Of a stretch of DNA of 64,000 bases, positions 20,760 through 32,400 are shown one piece after another (the first letter of the stretch is position 1; every line of letters begins with the position of its first letter). The DNA is from Centrapalus pauciflorus. Its lineage: Eukaryota > Streptophyta > Magnoliopsida > Asterales > Asteraceae. The position numbers were made by a program, and so were the translations under genes. The DNA is taken from positions 361,387 through 425,386 of the forward strand of contig JAANYP010003271.1 of assembly GCA_020465985.1 (NCBI GenBank). Direction: 5' to 3'. Under the pieces are notes generated by a model. That model saw nothing but the letters and a program-made list of their open reading frames with translations. It was not told where the DNA came from and did no database searches.

Positions 20760-22680
20760 ATGTCAAGTTTGCAAAAATTCATTGAAATGGATCATGAGGT
20801 CGGCAAGGCAAATTCTCCGCCAAAATTGATGTGGTTGGAAGACTACTATTGGTGGAAGGATAGGTTCTCTGATTTTGCTCGTTTTAATGATATGCACATG
20901 TGGATTTGTATCAATGAGGGATATGTGCCACCTACGCAGGAGTTAGAGGGTCGTCTAAGAGTCTTAACTTATCAAAATATGAAGGATGATGATAAGAAAC
21001 TGTATGAGGCCGATAACCGAGCTTTCTCGATTATCCGAATGACGTCTTCAAGAAATTCTACACACCATGAGAAATCATAGGACAGCTAAAGAGCTATGGG
21101 ATGCTCTAGAGAAACGGTGTGAGGGAAATCCACGGGTTCGCAAAAGTAGGATGGAGATGCTGAAACAACAATTTGCAATTTTCAAGACTCTGAAGAACGA
21201 GACACTTGACGACACAATCACGAGATTCTTTCATCTGTTAACGGTGCTTGACAATCACAATTTATCAAGAGACTGAGAAGATTGAAAAGCTTCTAGATGC
21301 TTTACCGGCGAGATGGGAAATGTACACCGCTTTAATTAAGCATGATGAAGAGAAGTTCGAGACTCTCACTCTTGAAGGAGTAGTTGGAACGCTGAGGGCT
21401 TATAATTTCAAAATACAGAAAAAAGAAAGGGAGGTTGAGCAAGTTGAAGATCCTGAAATGTATTTGGGAAGACAAAACCATCGATTGGTGGTGATATGAA
21501 GTCGGGAGCCACAACTTACTTCTCAGGAGAAAAATCAATTCTAATAGATGTAGAAGAATCGAGTAGTAGGGCATTCTTAGGGTTTTCGAAACCGGAAGAA
21601 AAGTCAACTCAATCAACATCTACATCACAAGGATACACGAAGATGCCAATGAGCACAAAATCTGCTGAAGATCATCTTAATCTTTTGGCTTCATTTGTCG
21701 CCGCGTACGGCAATTGCGTTCAAGGGAAAATAAACGATCCTGCGCTATGGGATGAAGACTACGATTAGGTGGATCCTGATGATTTGGAGGAAATGGACCT
21801 TATATGGCAACTGGCCATGGTGACTCAGAGAGTTAACCGGTTCATGAAAAGAACAGGGAGAAATCTGAGCGTAAGCAATAGCAAGGTTGGGTCCGACAAA
21901 TCTAAGGTTAAGTGCTATAACTGCCAAGGATTAGGACACTTTGCACGAGAGTGTCAACGACCCAAAGTTGAAAACTATCAGAATCAATTTCAAGGAAGAT
22001 ACCAGTCTGGTAGTTCGGGTAATCAAGCCAACATCGCAGGTCTGTTAACTAATGTGACACCTGACAGACAGCTCGGTGGAACTTACGATTGGTCTACTCA
22101 TCCGGAGTCGAACGCTAGAGCCTTCATCGCTGAAGTGACTGAGACTGGGGATGACGGAGCAGAAGAAGTGACCGAGGACAACGAATAGAATGATACAAGT
22201 CCTGTGTTGGTGGAGAAGTCAGACAATCAGACCATTCTGGAGTTTGCTGCACAAATGGCTAACGTGGAATCGGATCACAAGAGGGTAATTCTGAACTTTT
22301 CTACATTTCATGACTTATGTGTCTTATGTGCTACTTGCAATGATAGGTTGAACTTAGTTTTAGAAACACATAATAACTTAACTGCTCAAATCCAATCACT
22401 GAAATAAGATAATGCTTGTCTTTTAGATATTAAGGAAGATCTTAGGAATAAGCTAAAAGCAGATGCTCAAGTACCTATAGTTCTAAAAGACAAATTAAGT
22501 GAACAATGTGTCAGGATAGAACTTATATATGAGCATGTTGAGGCTTTAACCAAAGAACTTACCATTAAGGAGGTCGAGCTAGCTGAATCAAGAGTTAAAG
22601 TTGCAGAGGTACATAGTAAGTTGGAAAAGTTTAGGAACTCTTCACTAGATCTAGGGAAAATCTTAGATGCTCAACGTTAG
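20760..22680 (+). pseudogene. C2 gag, frameshifted
   Basis: Capsid protein that would package element RNA. Pieces: ATG 20760-21080, 21067-21276, 21248-21499, then one frame from 21496 on with stops at 21766, 22186, 22405 and 22678. The core carries AKELWDALEKRCEGNPRV and RFFHLLTVLDNHNLS..TEKIEKLLDALPARWE, typical of plant copia gag (UBN2-like). The line DPDDLEEMDLIWQLAMVTQR precedes a CCHC zinc knuckle, CYNCQGLGHFAREC (about 21909-21950). The last part is leucine/lysine-rich coiled coil. At least three frame changes make it non-functional. Confidence 0.85.
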
Positions 22681-23800
22681 TCTAAGAAACCTGTAGGATT
22701 AGGTTATCAAGAGAGTCCTCCACCTTTCAACAATAATTATTTGCCTCAACCTCAGGATAAAACTGATGAACCAGTCGAGTTAGAGGTAACAACAGAAACT
22801 GAATTTGATAAGGACAAAACAACTAAGGAGTCTACTACTAACTCTAAGATTAAGAAGGTCAAGTTTGTGCAGTCTTCTAGTGACCATAAACTAGGAGAAA
22901 ATAAAACTAAAATTGATAATCAACTAGAGGAAGTAGTCATGGTAGTTGAAAAGAAAGAAACTGACACTAGTGAGACACCAAAGTCGAAGGGCACTCATAA
23001 GAAGTCGATTGATAAGATGTCTTGTTTTAGATGTCATAAGAGGGGACATGTTGCGTCTAGCTGTCTATATAAGAAAGTAGAGTCTACACCCTCTAAACCA
23101 GAGTCTAGACCTGCTGTAGGAAAGCCAGAACAACATAAACCAATATCTAGTGTTGCTAGCACAAGTGGTTCTCAATACACCAAGAAGATTGTGAATGCCA
23201 CACCCAAGACAACTGTTAAACAAATACATGTATCGGTTAGACCAAATTAAGTAGTTAGGACTAATTCGCCGAATAGAGTTCCTAATCAGTCTAGGTCCAG
23301 GACCTTCACAAGCTTATAGGAGTACAACACCTAGAAGGGCTTAAACTCCAGTTAGGTCTCACACTCCTCTAAGACAACAGACACCAGGTAGAGCCTATGG
23401 ATATCAATCTGAAATGCCTTATAACAGAAATTATTCAAGGGCTCAACAGTAAATGCCTACCCAAAGGCCAAGAGTGAATTTAAATCACTCAGCACCACAA
23501 CAGGTTCTCAATCAAACACCCAAGTCACCTGAAAGGAGAGATGGGTATTTGAAGGAGTTCACGTATGTGGATGAGAATGGTATTACCAAGTCAGTCATGG
23601 CTTGGGTTCCCCGTGATAACTAACTTGTTTTCTTTCATGTGCAGGAGTTAACTACAGGTCTAAACAACAAGTGGTTCGTTGACAGTGGTTGCTCTAGGCA
23701 CATGACTGAGGAAAGGAGTCTACTCACAGACTTCAAGGGAGGGAACAAGGGATTCGTATCATTCGCTGGGAAGAAGGGATGACACATCACTGGTACTGGA
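22681..23800 (+). pseudogene. C2 gag C-terminus and protease region, broken
   Basis: Contains a second knuckle, CFRCHKRGHVASSC (about 23025-23066), then a Lys/Ser/Thr-rich linker with stops, then the retropepsin-type motif FVDSGCSRHMT (about 23668-23702) near the end of a frame broken by a TGA at 23780-23782. The two-knuckle arrangement is shared with C3. The protease would cleave the polyprotein. Confidence 0.8.
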
Positions 23801-24760
23801 GTGGTCACTAATGGGACTATCACACTTGATCAAGTTTACCATGTTGATAAACTTGATCACAATCTCATTAGTGTATCTCAAATCTGTGATAAGAAAATTT
23901 CAGTAATTTTTACTGATACTGAGGCGTTAGTGCTGAAACCGGGATTTAAAGTACCTGAAGAGTGGATAATGATGAGAGCCCCAAGGAAGAATGATTTGTA
24001 CATGATGGACATGAACAAATCGGATTCATCGATGGGAACAATATGTCTTCTATCCAAAGCTTCAGAGTCAGAATCCATTTTATGGCACAGACGCATGGCA
24101 CACTTGCACCTAAGGAAAATGAACTACATCACTAAACATGGTCTGGTGCAAGGTGTCCCACAGAAGAGTTTTCAGTTTGATGACAAGTGTGTACCGTGCA
24201 AGAAAGGCAAACAACACAAGAAGTCACACAAGTCAAAGACTCAGAACTCGATAGCTTCCACTTTCGATTTGTTGCATATGGATCTATTCGGACCTATCAA
24301 CAAAAGGAGTATAGGGGGTTGCTGGTATTGTTTAGTTATCACTGATGATTACTCACGTTTTTCATCGGTTTTCTTTTTAGGTATGAAGGACGAAACAGCT
24401 GGAAAGTTGATTGGGTTCTTAGACCAAGTCGAAAACTCCTACGGGACGAGGGTAAAACGTATCAGGAGTGATAATGGAACAAAATTCAAAAACACAGTAA
24501 TTGGTGTATATTGCCTATCCAAAGGCATAGTGCATCAATTTAGTGCACCATATGAGCCGCAACAAAATGGTGTAGCAGACTGGAAAACAGGACGTTGATT
24601 GAGGCAGTAAGGACCATGCTCTCGGATTCAAAGCTTCCTATCATGTTTTGGGGGGAGGCAGTGAATACCGCATGTCATGTTTTAAACCGGGTCCTTACTG
24701 TCAAGTCACTGAACGAAACCTGTTATGAAATTCTGAATAAAAGACCACCTAATTAACAGG
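23801..24760 (+). pseudogene. C2 integrase, catalytic Glu lost by frameshift
   Basis: Shows the LLHMDLFGPI and DDYSRF catalytic-core start. The GAG-pre-integrase zinc-binding HRRMAHLH..CVPCKKGKQH (about 24085-24225) precedes it, and RIRSDNGTKFKN contains the second Asp. The frame then reaches QQNGVADWKTGR and stops at 24596-24598, where an intact copy has NGVAERKNRT. The shift removes the third catalytic residue (Glu) from this frame. The following sequence continues in another frame (RTMLSDSKLPIMFWGEAVN). Integrase would insert the cDNA; this copy cannot. Confidence 0.85.
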
Positions 24761-25625
24761 CTTTGAACCATTTGGGGTACCATGTACTTTATTGAAAATA
24801 AAACATCAACCTAAGTTTGGTGAAAAGGCTGACGAAGGATACTTCCTAGGTTATGTCCCTAACTCATCAAACAAAAGGGTCTTTAACAAAACAACCGGTA
24901 CAGGTGTTTAACATAGATGTTACAAGTTATTCACATGAACCCCAAATAGGTCCTGAGTGGTTATTTGATTATGACTTATTATTTGAATCATTTAACATAC
25001 CAGTTAATGGAAATGCAGGTACAGTGGAGAATGACTTCTCGTCATTAAGTCTGAATGACGACTGTCAAGGTTTTCCAAAGTCAGGCATTCCATCAACCTC
25101 TGAGCCTACAACGAAAGAAGATGGGTCTCCAACAGAGAATGAACCTGAATTTCCTACAAACGAGAATCAGACAAATACCTCTAGCTCCGAGGATAGTGAT
25201 CATGTGGAAGAGAATGTGCCGTCTGAAGTCGTACCCCGTTAGGTGAAATAGGATCAAACTTAGGAGATAATCTTCGGGTCGATGAGATTGAGACATCGAG
25301 GATAAACAAGGATCATCCGATAGAGAGTATCATAGGGAATCTGAACACCGGTGTGAGAATTAGGAGTAGTTTGAATAATACTGTGTTGTTATCGATGATA
25401 AATGACTCCAAGGCGTATCACACATGTCTATATTCATGTTTCATCTCGCAAGTAGAGCCGAAGAATGTGCAAATGGCACTGAAAGACAACTCTTGGGTTG
25501 AAGCCATGCAAGAAGAACTGTCACAGTTCAGAAAACTTGAAGTGTGGGAGTTAGTGCCGCTACCTTGAGGAGAAGTTGCGATTGGAACCAAATAGGTTTT
25601 TAGGTGCAAGAGAGATGATCGGGGT
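24761..25625 (+). pseudogene. C2 integrase C-terminus and start of reverse transcriptase
   Basis: Frames 24853-25242 and 25353-25568 hold GPEWLFDYDLLF, Ser/Glu/Thr-rich linker, and VEAMQEELSQFRKLEVWELV, the conserved entry to copia RT. The RT frame meets TGA at 25566-25568, then reads VAIGTK and VFRCKRDD up to the C3 insertion at 25626. Confidence 0.8.
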
Positions 25626-26299
25626 TGTTGGGAAATATTCTAAGTATGTCAAACTGTTAGTTAGATTTCTCAAACTGTTAGTAGAGTTTCTGTGTAAGTA
25701 CAAAGTTCAAGCTGTTAGTTGAAAAAGTTCGAGCTGCCAGTTCAAAAGTTCGAGCTGCCAGTTCAAAAGTTCAAGCTGCCAGTGTTCAAACTCAAGCTGC
25801 TCAACAGATAAACTTCAAGCTGCTCAACAGCTCAATAAACAGAAAGCGCTGATATTCAGGAAAAGATATGTTTTGAAGGTTCAAGGATATATACTATCAG
25901 AGAAATCAAAGTTTATCAAGGAAACAAATTAGAAAGCAGTATATATACATAGAATAGGTTTTTCTATTGTAAGTCTGCACGTACAAGTTTTTTCAGTTGT
26001 AATTGTCTTTCTGATTAAGTTTTCATAAGCCTCTAAGGTTGTAAAACCCTAAGAACAATTTGTGTTCTTCGTCTAATCAAACAGATTAGAGGTGATTGTA
26101 ATCATTGAGTTTGGCAATACAAATGACTTTTGATTATTGATTGTGTTTATGTGATTATTTGTTTTGAAAGCTTTTATTAAAACAGTTAAGAGTTTTTCGG
26201 CAAACTTCTTAATTGGACTTTGATTCAATACAAGGTTATTGGTTTATACTCTGATTAATTCAAACCAGTTAATCTTAGGTAGTAATTTTGATCTTGACA
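25626..26299 (+). repeat. C3 5' LTR (674 bp)
   Basis: TGTTGGGAAATATTC .. GATCTTGACA, flanked inside by the PBS. From about 25695 to 25835 it carries an array of AGTTCGAGCTGCCAG and AAGCTGCTCAACAG units. A TATATATA stretch follows near 25937, then the leader. Compared with the 3' LTR (44873 on) it has one extra unit of about 21 bases in the array and several substitutions. Confidence 0.88.
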
Positions 26300-26301
26300 A
26301 G

Positions 26302-26315
26302 TGGTATCAGAGCCA
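26302..26315 (+). promoter_or_regulatory. C3 primer-binding site
   Basis: TGGTATCAGAGCCA, two bases after the LTR end. Confidence 0.9.
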
Positions 26316-26374
26316 CAGGTTTTTCTTTGTTTTCAAAGTCAGAAGCTTTCTTTTAAAATTTTTAATTTTCTGCA

Positions 26375-27155
26375 ATGGAATTTGATAATAGCAGTAGTGG
26401 ATCTGGGCAAGGACTCAAAGTGCCTATGCTCAAATCCACTGAGTTTGAGATGTGGAAACTCAGGATTCAACAGCACATTCAATTTATTGATTATGCCATA
26501 TGGGAAGCTGTTGAATTTCCTCCTGTAGTTGATCCTGAACTTGATGCTGAGGGCAAACCCATAAAAACTCCTCCAAAAACTGAACTTGAAAGAAAGGCTA
26601 GAATGAACACCAGTTTAACAGATAGCCATTCCTAACGCTTATCAACACCAGTTTAAAAAGATTTACACTGCTCATTCTCTTTGGATTGCTTTAGAGAAAA
26701 GATTTGCTGGCAATGCTAGCACCAAGAGAAATCAAAAGGATCTTTTAAAACAACAGTATGAGAAGTTTTCTGGTGGCAAGAATGAAAACCTTACTCAAAT
26801 ATTTGACAGGTTTAACAAACTGATAGGTGAATTGGAGAGTGCCAAAGTCTGCTTGGATCAAGATGAAGTAAACAGAAAATTTCTTAGATCTCTTGGTGAT
26901 GAGTGGACAGTCTATGAGGCACAATGGAGAACCAAAGACACTCTTGATGAAATAGAGTGGGATGATCTTTACAACAGTTTGAGAGTGTTTGAAACTGAGA
27001 TTGAGACTAAAAAGAAATCCTTTTCTTATAATCATAACACTGCTCTACTGTCATCAGCATTGTCTGATAAATCTAATTGTTGTGATTCTTTTACAGGTGC
27101 TGATGGTAATTCAACTGAAACTCATTATCAAGCTTTTGTTGCTAATGATGGACTG
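26375..27155 (+). pseudogene. C3 gag, N-terminal part, interrupted by G2
   Basis: ATG at 26375. The frame reads to 26635, shifts, and is open again through 26832-27155. Motifs: LKSTEFEMWKLRIQQHIQ, then KEN..QIFDRFNKLIGELESA, EVNRKFLRSLGDEWTVYE, as expected for copia gag. The frame meets the G2 LTR at 27156. The continuation after G2 (36303) resumes gag sequence, which shows that G2 inserted into this gene. Confidence 0.85.
27151..27155. repeat. G2 target-site duplication, left (GACTG)
   Basis: GACTG directly before the LTR start at 27156. The same pentamer lies at 36303-36307. Confidence 0.95.
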
Positions 27156-29281
27156 TGTAACAACCTAACTTTTGATCTAGTCGTAAATTCAGTAATATTT
27201 TGAGCCGATAATGTAATAATGTTACATTATTTGAATTATAATTTAATTAAGTAATGAAATATTTAATTAAATTATATAAATATTTATATTTATGAATTAA
27301 TAAATTATTAAAGAGAATTAAATAAAAGAGATATAATATACAACAATGAAAGTGGGTTAGCTAGCAAATATAACTAGATGACGTATATAAACGAGAATTA
27401 TATTCAAAAACTCAGATTTCGCTCTCTCTCTCTAACTCTCTCTCTCTAACTTTCTCTCTCTACTCTCTCTACCTTCTCTCTAAAATTTCTTCTAAACCGA
27501 CCGTCCGATTATCAAGATATATATACCGTTAGGAAGATCTCGGAGAATACTACGCGAATATACTAGTTCCTGCGTGAATCCATACGAATTGAGGTAAGAT
27601 TTTATATTTTTACGTTTTATATATATACGGTATTCTCGAATCTGTTAAGTTTTATGAAATTTAAAGCTATTTTTATGGAATTTAACTAGAATAAGTATAA
27701 TATAATCGAGCATAGGCTTAATATTGATCATATTTGTGATTTATGCCTTAGAAATTCATGTTTTAGAGTTGCAAATATGATCAGATTCGAGAACATTATG
27801 ATCAGATTCGAAAATGCATAGAACAGACTCGAAAATCCATGATCAGACTCGAAGTAGATAAATTCGAATCTAACCCATCCCTAGATTCGAGATATGCTTC
27901 GAATCTAAGCATCCTAGAATCTGCTAGGCTAGTTTCGAATCTAATAAACTCGAATACATGCTAGCATCGAATCTAATCTCATTGTCTCGAATGTGTATGA
28001 GCTTCGAATCTATTCACTAGATTCGAATGAGCTTCTTTTCGAATCTATGATATTCGAATCTGTTGCCTTTAATTCGAATCTGATTTTTGTTCCAAGCCTA
28101 AGATGATATATGAACAAACAAGTTATCAGAATCAGATAAAATAAAGATTTAAAGATAAAAGGCGATGATATTAATATGATTTGATATGATAAATTTGGAC
28201 AGGTTCAGTCAAATTCTGAACATAAAGACAAAGGTTTTAAAAGATTTAAAGCGGGTCAGAGAATTGATTTACAGATTACAGATTGACAAAGATAAAATCC
28301 TGAGATAACTCAGGTGGCAGATTCTTATATCTGTTTGACCAAGACCCAGAACTGTGAGTTATAGATATTCAAATTGAACATGCATAGATCCGGTTGAGAT
28401 ATATTGTTGCTGATAGATTATTGACATTCACTTTATCAGCTGGAATGAGACCTGTGCACACCATGGATAGGTGTTGCCCAGTGGATCATGATAGCTATTT
28501 GATTATCTTTTCATATTGCATTTATTATTGCTTCAGACTTTGCATTATGATTCATTGTTATCATGATTTCTAAGACCTATGCTTATATCATTGATCAGAC
28601 ATTTGATAGAATTGATTCAGCTTGACTAGCCATTATGGTCTATTGTTCTAGACCCGGCTATTTCACCAGTTCTTATGAACTTGGTAATGACCTCCGATGT
28701 TCCGCCATATTGACTTACTGGTAGCTAGCCCAGTATGTGGCTGATCCCCACGATTTAAGCGTGAGTGTGGCTTGAACATCATCCGATTCTATGATTCTAT
28801 ATCTCAATCATGAGGGCTGTAGCGGCAGCCAAGACATATCACGCTTAGATTTATGACTCCGCTTGACACGCATGTTAATATTGAAAATCTATAAACTCAC
28901 TAAGCTTTGCTTACAGATGTTGCATTATAATTTTACAGGAAAAAGCAAAGGAAAGTCACCTGCCGGACCTAGCTCTTAGGTCTTACACGATCAAGACAGA
29001 AGTATCATAGACCTCTACTCAGCGAACTCATTTTGGTACTAATTGGATGATGATGTTATGGTGATCTAGGTAGACTTATTATGATTCTATGATGTAATGA
29101 CTAGATTAGACGTTACCCTTTTTATAACTTTATTGTAAAATATGTAAACTTAATCCTAATCTGTATGTACATGTAATTTTTAATTCCGCAATTAATTACC
29201 CTATCTTAGTATGGTTGATATCGTATTGCATGAATTGGGACCTAGACTCTGAGGACTGCTCCGGAAGGGGAGGTCTTCACA
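27156..29281 (+). repeat. G2 5' LTR (2126 bp)
   Basis: TGTAACAACCTAAC .. AGGTCTTCACA. It contains a TATATAA box (27384-27390), a CT-rich initiator-like stretch (27420-27482), a strong donor GAG|GTAAGA (27593/27594), about 300 bases of AGATTCGAATCT-like motifs (27780-28085), a CCTGAGATAACTCAGG hairpin (28299-28314), and acceptor-like TTTTACAG (28931-28938). Confidence 0.95.
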
Positions 29282-29284
29282 GGA

Positions 29285-29297
29285 TGGTATTAGAGCA
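29285..29297 (+). promoter_or_regulatory. G2 primer-binding site, one mismatch
   Basis: TGGTATTAGAGCA, three bases after the LTR. The usual initiator tRNA-Met site has C at the seventh base, so a G-U pair would form with the primer. Confidence 0.85.
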
Positions 29298-29479
29298 CTA
29301 GTTTGAGTGAATCAAGTATTACGTGAGTATACTTGATCTCAAACTGAAGCAATACATATGTATCAATCATTTAGGTGATTTGAACTGAGATAGGATGTAC
29401 AGACTATTAGGATGGGAAAGGGGTACATAGATCTAAGTCTATAAACTGATAGTTAATTGATTTTAATTTTCAGTAGAAG

Positions 29480-32400
29480 ATGTCAGGATCAGGATCAGGT
29501 GACATACCAAGCAACATGACCCCACAAGAAATGTTTGAGATGATGCAACAATTACTAGCACAACACTCAGAACAACAGAATAAGATGATGCAAGAACAGT
29601 TTCAGGCCAGAGATGAGGCCGAAGCTAAAAGACGTAATGATAAGAAAAATAAGCGAAAAGATAAGCAAGTCCAGAATGAAGAATCTGATTCTGATAATTC
29701 AAATCCAGAAACCCAAATAGCTCAGCCAAAAGGCTGCAAATTCAAAGATTTTAAAGCCAGCGGTGCCCTGAACTTCGAGGGTACAGTTGATCCGATTCAG
29801 GCGATGGATTGGATCAGTCATACGGAAGAAATTTTTAGAATCTCTGACTGTTTAGATTCTAAGAAAGTGAGCTACGCGTCTGCGTTGTTTGTTGGAGCTG
29901 CTCGTGCCTGGTGGAAAACACAGCAAAGCATATACGGGGAGGAAGTCATTCAGACATTGGAATGGAACCAGTTTCTAGACATGTTCAACGCGAAATACTG
30001 CCCGGTCGACCAGCAAGATAAAATGGAAGTACAACTGATGCAGCTGACTCAGGGAACAAAGACAGTCGACGAATACGAGCACGAGTTTTCGCGATTATGC
30101 GGTTATTCTTCATACCAAGTTGCTACCGAAGAAAGAAAGATGAATAGATTCCGGGTAGGACTCAATCCTAGATACAGACATCCCATGAGCGCGATCAAAT
30201 ACAAGAGTTACTTGGAAATGGTAGAAGCGGCTAGACAAATCGAACGAGGTTACTTAGAATACGGCGATCAGCTATACGCTCCGTCTACCAATCCGATGAA
30301 TCCGTCTCCTCCAAAGAAACAGCGATTTGGCAGATTCTTTAAGCCAAATAAATCTCAGTCTCAGCAATCCTATCAGCATAGTTCACAACCGAAAGCGCAA
30401 GCCTACTCACTGACAAACGAGCCGCGATTCTGCAAGAGATGCAGAAAGTCTCACATGGGACTATGTAATCCGGATGACGTTACTTGCTTCGCGTGCAACA
30501 TGATCGGCCATAGTAGTGAAGAATGTCCACAGCAGGGACGTGGATGTGCGAAATGTGGAAAAAGAGGACACTTCATGTATCAGTGTCGTAGCGGGCCGCG
30601 TTATCAGTCTCAATCATCTGCAGGAGGTTCTTCGGGGAAAAGTTCTGCTGCAACGCCGACTGCACGGACTCGAGCATTCCAAATAACGGCTGAAGAGGCG
30701 AGAGAAACACCTGACGTAGTCACCGGTACGTTTCTGTTAAATACGATACCTGCTCGCGTATTATTTGATTCTGGCGCAAGTCGTTCTTTCATATCGACTT
30801 CTTTTGCATCAAGATTATCTAAGTCCCCATCGAAGCTTCCTGTTGTACTTGACATTGAGACAGCCAGTAACAGCTATGTTATGGCTGATTCTGTATATCG
30901 AAACTGCACACTACTCGTAGATAATATTGTATTCAATCTCGACCTCATCCCGATTCCGTTAAAAGAATTTGACGTCATCATCGGCATGGATTGGTTAATG
31001 AACAACGAAGCTACAATTATCTGCAACCGACGAATCATCAGAATCAAATCTTCAGACGGCCGAGTACTTGAGATCAAGGGCGAGAAGCGGAAAGGTGCAC
31101 ATTGTTTCATAACTGTAGAAAAAGCTCACAAATACTTGTCTAAAGGTCACGACTCTTACCTTTGCTATGTTTCATCTGAATCTAACTCCGAAGCTCAAAA
31201 GAAACCTTTATCCGATATTCCTATCGTCTGTGAGTTCCCAGACGTATTTCCTGACGATATTTCCGGAGTGCCACCGGAACGACAAGTCGAGTTCAGTATT
31301 GACTTGGTTCCTGGTGCGGCTCCTATCGCAAAAGCTCCATACAGACTTGCACCTGCAGAAATGCAGGAAATGTCAAAACAACTGCAAGAGCTGTTGGAGA
31401 AGGGGTTTATCCGACCGAGTTCTTCTCCGTGGGGTGCACCAGTACTATTTGTTAAAAAGAAAGACGGAACTTTCCGTATGTGCATCGACTACCGCGAGTT
31501 GAACAAGGTTACAATAAAGAATAAGTATCCTCTGCCCAGAATCGATGATCTGTTTGATCAGTTACAAGGAGCCAGTTACTTTTCGAAAATCGATCTTCGT
31601 TCTGGGTATCATCAATTAAAAGTCAGAGATGAGGATATTCCGAAAACAGCCTTCCGTACAAGATACGGTCATTACGAATTTCTCGTAATGCCGTTTGGAT
31701 TAACGAATGCACCAGCGGCGTTCATGGATCTCATGAATCGCGTGTGCAGACCAATGTTGGATAAATCAGTTATCGTGTTTATAGACGATATTCTGATTTA
31801 CTCCAAAACGGAGGCTGATCATTCTATTCATTTACGACAGTTGCTAGAGTTGTTGAGAAAAGAAAGACTCTATGCAAAGTTTTCTAAGTGCGAATTCTGG
31901 CTCAGACAGGTATAATTTCTATTATATAAGTCTCGAGCTGTTTCCTTAACTATTCTATGATTCACCTCAGAATTTGAATTTCTATCTTGATTCTTATAGA
32001 TCCAGTTCCTTGGCCATGTGGTTTCTGGCGAAGGAATTTCCGTTGATCCTTCGAAAGTCGAGGCTGTTCAGAAGTGGCAAACACCTCACAATGCCTCAGA
32101 GATAAGAAGTTTCCTTGGATTGGCCGGTTATTATCGGCGATTCATAAAGGACTTCTCAAAGATTGCTGTGCCGCTTACAATGTTAACACGAAAGAATACT
32201 CCTTTCGTTTGGACTGATAAACAGCAAGAGGCATTTGACATTCTGAAGCAAAAGCTTATTCAAGCGCCGATTCTAGCCTTACCAGAAGGTAATGATGATT
32301 TCGTTGTCTATAGCGATGCCTCTGGTACTGGTTTAGGATGTGTTTTGATGCAAAGGGGAAAAGTAATTGCCTATGCTTCAAGGCAATTAAAAGACTATGA

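Larger units (their letters stand above)
19498..25625 (+). mobile_element. C2: Ty1/copia element (SIRE-like), decayed, 3' part missing
   Basis: Order: 5' LTR (19498-20167), PBS, long leader, gag, protease, integrase and the first residues of RT, where C3 is inserted at 25626. The rest of RT/RNase H, the 3' ORF and the 3' LTR are not recognised downstream of C3. The gag-PR-IN-RT order is the copia order. There are many frameshifts and stops, so it is inactive. Confidence 0.88.

Noticed and set aside
31916..32017. Frameshift or decay as the cause of the RT break in G2
   Set aside because: The break coincides exactly with GT and AG and with phase 0; all other frame-disrupting changes are absent. 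Kept as intron candidate.
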